Part shown: positions 12,598 through 13,331 of the stretch, piece by piece
Numbering within the stretch: the stretch's first letter is position 1
How the letters are laid out: every line of letters begins with the position of its first letter
NCBI GenBank assembly: GCA_900548735.1
Contig: URMC01000044.1
Coordinates: 1 to 13,331, forward strand
Direction: 5' to 3'
Length of the DNA: 13,331 nucleotides
Source: an uncultured Eubacteriales bacterium
GTDB taxonomy: Bacteria; Bacillota; Clostridia; Oscillospirales; CAG-272
Translations under genes and position numbers: made by a program
Notes under the pieces: model-generated
Databases searched by the model: none
Seen by the model: only the letters and a program-made list of their open reading frames with translations
What the model was told of the DNA's origin: nothing

Positions 12598-12626
12598 ATC
12601 ATACCACAACTTTTCCTCTTTGTCAA
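12598..12626 (-). promoter_or_regulatory. Consensus extended -10 promoter of rplJ-rplL
   Basis: On the minus strand TTGACA (12621-12626) and TATGAT (12598-12603) are 17 nt apart, with TGG directly before the -10 box (extended -10). The start would be near 12591, just before the L10 leader, fitting a highly expressed ribosomal operon. Confidence 0.9.
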
Positions 12627-12636
12627 GGGGTTTTTG

Positions 12637-12671
12637 AAAAAAAGAAAGACCCGTTTTTATTCCGGGTCTTT
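12637..12671 (-). terminator. Intrinsic terminator whose loop holds the stop codon of the upstream gene
   Basis: Arms 12645-12653 and 12663-12671 form a perfect 9-bp stem with a 9-nt loop. On the minus strand it is followed by CTTTTTTT. The TAA of the membrane protein gene (12657-12659) lies in the loop. It separates that gene from the rplJ promoter, which starts only about 10 nt further on. Confidence 0.82.
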
Positions 12672-13331
12672 GGGTGTGGGTCCGGTTGTCGGTTCCGCTG
12701 TCTGCGCGGTCGGCGCGGGGAAGAACACACCCGCGTTTTTTGCGGCGAGATAAAGCGAGAACGCGAACAGGAGAAAATCTGCCAACAGGTAGGTGAGGTC
12801 GTCATACACGCCGCCGGCAAAGGCGATCAGCCCCGAAAGCCCGACAGTGAAGCAAAGGAAGAATGCGGTCATATGAAGCACGGCGGCGATGCGGGGCGCG
12901 CGCCTGCCGATTTTTGCACGCAGTTCCATCAATGTGGCAAGCATCAGGGAGAGCAGTGCCAGGTGCCCGCCGACTTTGTGCGGGGCGTTCATCGGGGTAT
13001 AGCGGTCAAAGTAAGTGGTGCAGAGCAACAGCACGGCACCGAAGATGACGGCGTAGCCGCAAAGCAGCGGGGCAGTGCCGTCGGCTTTCCCGAAGATCGG
13101 AAGCAGAAAATACGCGCATCCGGCAAGCAGGAAAAGCCCGGAAAGAAAGGGGATAACGGTGGGTGCCGCCTGGGATTTTGCCGTCAGAATCAGGAGAACG
13201 GCGGTGGCGGCGAATGCCGCCGCGCAGACGGCTCTGCCGCAGAGCAACGGTGCCTCCGGGGCAGGGTATTCCGGCACGGGGGTGTTTTTTCTGACGCGGA
13301 AGAGAAAAGAGAAAAACCAAAGGATGCTGAC
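12657..13331 (-). CDS. Unidentified polytopic membrane protein, 5' end beyond the window
   Basis: I do not recognise this protein. The frame is open to the window edge, giving at least 224 residues. A GTG at 13277 is a possible start, but codons before it encode VSILWFFSFLFRVRKN, which looks like a real hydrophobic segment, so the gene probably begins outside. About six hydrophobic helices follow (for example CAAAFAATAVLLILTA, VIFGAVLLLCTTYF, FFLCFTVGLSGLIAF and LADFLLFAFSLYLAA). The C-terminus is a Pro/Thr/Ala tail ending TPKDPE, likely outside the membrane helices. No transporter or enzyme motif is visible. It stands immediately upstream of rplJ-rplL on the same strand but is cut off from it by a terminator. 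Confidence 0.7.
   Translation of the reverse strand, partial: VSILWFFSFLFRVRKNTPVPEYPAPEAPLLCGRAVCAAAFAATAVLLILTAKSQAAPTVIPFLSGLFLLAGCAYFLLPIFGKADGTAPLLCGYAVIFGAVLLLCTTYFDRYTPMNAPHKVGGHLALLSLMLATLMELRAKIGRRAPRIAAVLHMTAFFLCFTVGLSGLIAFAGGVYDDLTYLLADFLLFAFSLYLAAKNAGVFFPAPTAQTAEPTTGPTPKDPE

Overview
The window looks like chromosome from a moderately GC-rich Firmicute of class Clostridia, probably a gut Oscillospirales-type lineage. The signs are a RemA/DUF370 gene heading a gmk-rpoZ-priA-def-fmt operon, a DUF1292 (YrzB-like) gene, a Firmicutes-type L10 leader before rplJ-rplL, purine-rich Shine-Dalgarno sites, and near-consensus sigma-A promoters. The lineage is inferred from gene content and style; no database search was possible. 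I see no insertion sequence, prophage, CRISPR array, tRNA or rRNA.

Layout from left to right. Positions 1-274 are noncoding and hold a row of perfect hairpins. Positions 275-5388 (minus strand) are one compact housekeeping operon read remA -> gmk -> rpoZ -> priA -> def -> fmt, driven by a consensus promoter at 5446-5474. It joins regulation, GMP phosphorylation, the RNA polymerase omega subunit, replication restart, N-terminal deformylation and initiator tRNA formylation. Positions 5389-5942 are noncoding: the remA promoter, a 15-bp inverted repeat, and two copies of a dispersed hairpin-bearing repeat. Positions 5943-9089 (minus) hold a three-gene membrane module: an SPFH protein with three C-terminal zinc ribbons, a membrane-anchored zinc-ribbon protein, and a TPM-domain protein. 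It resembles B. subtilis ydjI, ydjG and ydjH, with no PspA-type ydjF in view.

Positions 9137-9410 (minus) look like a stand-alone structured RNA of about 230 nt plus an intrinsic terminator. Its paired ends and rod-like fold make 6S RNA the best guess. Next come a DUF1292 gene (minus) and, from a divergent strong promoter, a plus-strand pair: a TIM-barrel sugar isomerase/epimerase and a Dabb-family protein. Positions 11071-11435 are noncoding with an 18-bp perfect hairpin, terminators and a third copy of the dispersed repeat. Positions 11436-12626 (minus) are rplJ-rplL with a complete regulatory front end: consensus extended -10 promoter, L10-binding leader and terminator-attenuator. The right edge holds the 3' part of an unidentified polytopic membrane protein, whose stop codon lies in the loop of its own terminator.

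The least explained material is the SPFH/zinc-ribbon/TPM module with a structured RNA and terminator directly before it, and the dispersed repeat, whose hairpin is kept while its stem sequence changes between copies.
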